Shown here one piece after another: positions 5,835-7,379 of a stretch of DNA of 7,379 nt. Both the position numbers and the translations under genes were made by a program. A model generated the notes under the pieces. The model was not told where the DNA came from. It made no database searches and was given only the letters and a program-made list of their open reading frames with translations. Within the stretch, counting starts at the first letter, position 1, and every line of letters begins with the position of its first letter. Source of the stretch: Chryseobacterium sp. (lineage in GTDB: Bacteria; Bacteroidota; Bacteroidia; Flavobacteriales; Weeksellaceae). Location: the NCBI GenBank assembly GCA_003248755.1, contig QFQW01000120.1:1-7379 (forward strand), given 5' to 3'.

Positions 5835-6464
5835 ATGACAAAAAAGAAAATTTGTATTGTAGAAGATGATTCCGATTTGCGGGAGGCACTGGGACTAATG
5901 ATTCAGTACACGCAGGATTACCAGGTTTCGGGTAGTTTCAAAAACTCGGATGAAGCTTTGGAAAACATTCCTATTCTTTCTCCTGATGCTATTTTGATGG
6001 ATATCAATTTACCTGGAGAAAGTGGGATTACGTGCGTCAGAAAAATCAAATCAAAACTTCCGCAAGTTCTTATTTTGATGTGTACTTCTTATGAAGACGA
6101 GGACAAGATTTTCGCAAGTCTACAAGAAGGCGCAACAGGCTACATTCTGAAAACCGAAGGTCCTGCAAAAATTATCAATGCTTTGGATGAACTCTTTGAA
6201 GGTGGAAGTCCGATGAGCGGAAGCATAGCCAGAAAAGTAGTGGCCAGCTTCTGTAATCTCGAAAATAAAAAACTGATTTCTGAAGGATTGACAACTAGAG
6301 AACAAGAAATTCTTGATTTACTATCAAAAGGCTTAATGAATAAGGAAGTGGCATCTATTCTGGAAATAAGCCAGGGAACTGTTCGTAAGCACATCCAGAA
6401 TATCTACACAAAACTGCACGTCAATACCAGAGTAGAAGCCGTGAATATTTACCTTAAACGATAA
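5835..6464 (+). CDS. Two-component response regulator, NarL/FixJ (LuxR) type
   Basis: A 209-residue cytoplasmic transcription factor with a receiver domain (about 4-120) and a C-terminal LuxR-type helix-turn-helix (about 146-206). The receiver has the acidic pair D11-D12, the phospho-acceptor D56 in ILMDINLPG, T84 and the conserved K106 in GYILKT, so all phosphorylation residues are present. The DNA-binding part shows LTTREQEILDLLSKGLMNKEVA and ISQGTVRKHIQNIYTKLHV, typical of NarL/FixJ regulators. The ATG at 5835 precedes the first beta strand directly. The TPR protein gene begins three bases after its stop, so the two are surely co-transcribed; in Bacteroidota such regulators often sit beside TPR-bearing sensor histidine kinases. 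A palindrome over the promoter suggests autoregulation. Target genes are unknown. Confidence 0.95.
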   Translation: MTKKKICIVEDDSDLREALGLMIQYTQDYQVSGSFKNSDEALENIPILSPDAILMDINLPGESGITCVRKIKSKLPQVLILMCTSYEDEDKIFASLQEGATGYILKTEGPAKIINALDELFEGGSPMSGSIARKVVASFCNLENKKLISEGLTTREQEILDLLSKGLMNKEVASILEISQGTVRKHIQNIYTKLHVNTRVEAVNIYLKR

Positions 6465-6467
6465 GAA

Positions 6468-7379
6468 ATGAAATCATTTCTAATCATTATACTTTTGTTT
6501 TTGTTTGCGGATTATAATGGGCAAATAACTAAAGGCTTTGATGGTTGTAAAACGAATGAATGTAAGGCTAAAGAATCATTTAAAATTTCAAAATATTACT
6601 TAGAAATTGACAGCATCAATCTTTCTCAGAAATGGCTTGACATAACCAAAGATTATCACCCGGAAAATAGTAACAATGCTTTGTCTTTTCATATTTTGAG
6701 TCTGCAGTCAGAGATTTTTTATTACGTCGGATTGTCTCAATTTGGAAATCAGGAAGCGAAGAAAGCTGTGAAAAAAGCAAAAATTCTGAATGACAGTCTG
6801 ATGATTGCAGATGCTTATTTTTTCGAAGGACTCAATCTTTATGAATTAGGTAAAAATCAAGAAGCGGAAAAATCATTCAGATTGTCATTGAAATTTTATC
6901 CTGAAAATCCTAAAAAATCACTTTTTGAAACGATTGGAAATGAACATATTCTCAATAATATTTCCCAGCTCAAACGGACAATTGGCGAAGCGGATTCTGC
7001 TTTGTTTTACAATCAAAAAGCTTACAATATTGCTCTGAAAAAGAACAGTAAAAGAGCCATTGCGAACTGTGAACAAACCTTTGGCGAAATCTATCAGTTG
7101 AAAGGTGACTTACTTAAACCCAACCAATTTTTCCTGAAAAGTATAGAATCGGCGAAACGTTTTAGAAACTTTGATGTGGCTTTGTTGAGCTACGGTTTGC
7201 TTTTGAAAAATGAATTCCTTAATCCAAAAATTTGTAAAGATTATTTTAACCAAGGAGAAAAGCTTATCAAACAACAAAATGTCAATCTGTTTTTTAGACG
7301 GACTTTCTACGAATATGCTTTGCAAGCGTTTGAAAAAATGAATTCTTCCGAAGATATTAGACAAGTCCAGTCTAAAATC
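6468..7379 (+). CDS. Secreted TPR-like protein, probable sensor histidine kinase N-terminus (partial)
   Basis: An open frame of 304 codons runs without a stop from ATG 6468 to the right edge. A signal peptide is evident at residues 1-18 (Lys2, then hydrophobic FLIIILLFLFA, then DYNGQ), so the following part should be periplasmic. The rest is alpha-helical with TPR-like repeats, clearest at about 113-147 (ADAYFFEGLNLYELGKNQEA and following) and about 197-231 (GEIYQLKGDL and following). In Bacteroidota this arrangement of signal peptide, TPR sensor region, one membrane helix and a HisKA_3-type kinase commonly accompanies a LuxR-type response regulator, and the regulator lies three bases upstream. 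No membrane helix or kinase motif is visible yet because the window ends, so the kinase identity is inferred from context. A stand-alone TPR protein remains possible. Confidence 0.8.
   Translation, partial: MKSFLIIILLFLFADYNGQITKGFDGCKTNECKAKESFKISKYYLEIDSINLSQKWLDITKDYHPENSNNALSFHILSLQSEIFYYVGLSQFGNQEAKKAVKKAKILNDSLMIADAYFFEGLNLYELGKNQEAEKSFRLSLKFYPENPKKSLFETIGNEHILNNISQLKRTIGEADSALFYNQKAYNIALKKNSKRAIANCEQTFGEIYQLKGDLLKPNQFFLKSIESAKRFRNFDVALLSYGLLLKNEFLNPKICKDYFNQGEKLIKQQNVNLFFRRTFYEYALQAFEKMNSSEDIRQVQSKI

Noticed and set aside
1..7379. CRISPR arrays, tRNA/rRNA genes, insertion sequences, phage genes
   Set aside because: No repeat-spacer pattern, cloverleaf, transposase motif or terminal inverted repeats were seen on reading both strands.

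Overview
The window looks like chromosomal DNA of a flavobacterium in the phylum Bacteroidota, most likely a Weeksellaceae member such as Chryseobacterium. This is inferred from low G+C, promoter-like elements of the Bacteroidota type (TTG, about 20 bp, TAnnTTTG), little use of Shine-Dalgarno sites, a RecQ with a long acidic C-terminus, a LuxR-type response regulator next to a secreted TPR protein, and a divergent kdsD/recQ pair that I recall, without having checked, as common in this group. No species can be named from the sequence alone.

Layout. Positions 1-744 (minus strand) carry the first 248 codons of a KdsD/KpsF arabinose-5-phosphate isomerase; its 3' part lies off the left edge. Positions 745-930 are a divergent intergenic region with a strikingly symmetrical nested inverted repeat at 809-876 that can fold as an H-type pseudoknot on either strand. 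From 931 to about 5300 everything on the plus strand is closely packed and may be one transcript: recQ; a small antitoxin-like gene; a RelE/ParE-like toxin gene broken by what looks like a single missing A; a GT4 glycosyltransferase; and a lipoprotein. A bidirectional terminator at 5277-5298 closes this run and also ends the convergent minus-strand Nudix hydrolase gene.

From the Nudix gene a second divergent intergenic region (5705-5834) leads to a NarL/FixJ-type response regulator. Three bases after it begins a secreted, probably TPR-containing protein that runs off the right edge and is probably the N-terminal sensor part of a partner histidine kinase. The 5705-5834 region has mirrored -7 boxes on the two strands and a perfect ATACGC-T6-GCGTAT palindrome that covers the presumed -33 element of the response regulator. 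This suggests an operator.

Functionally the window mixes housekeeping genes (Kdo/LPS precursor synthesis, DNA repair, nucleotide hydrolysis) with accessory ones (decayed toxin-antitoxin pair, lone glycosyltransferase, lipoprotein, two-component system). I see no transposase, CRISPR array, tRNA, rRNA or phage gene, and no clear multi-gene novel system. The best leads are the structured intergenic element, the loss of most RecQ zinc ligands, the frameshifted toxin with an intact antitoxin, and the symmetric promoter region with its palindrome.
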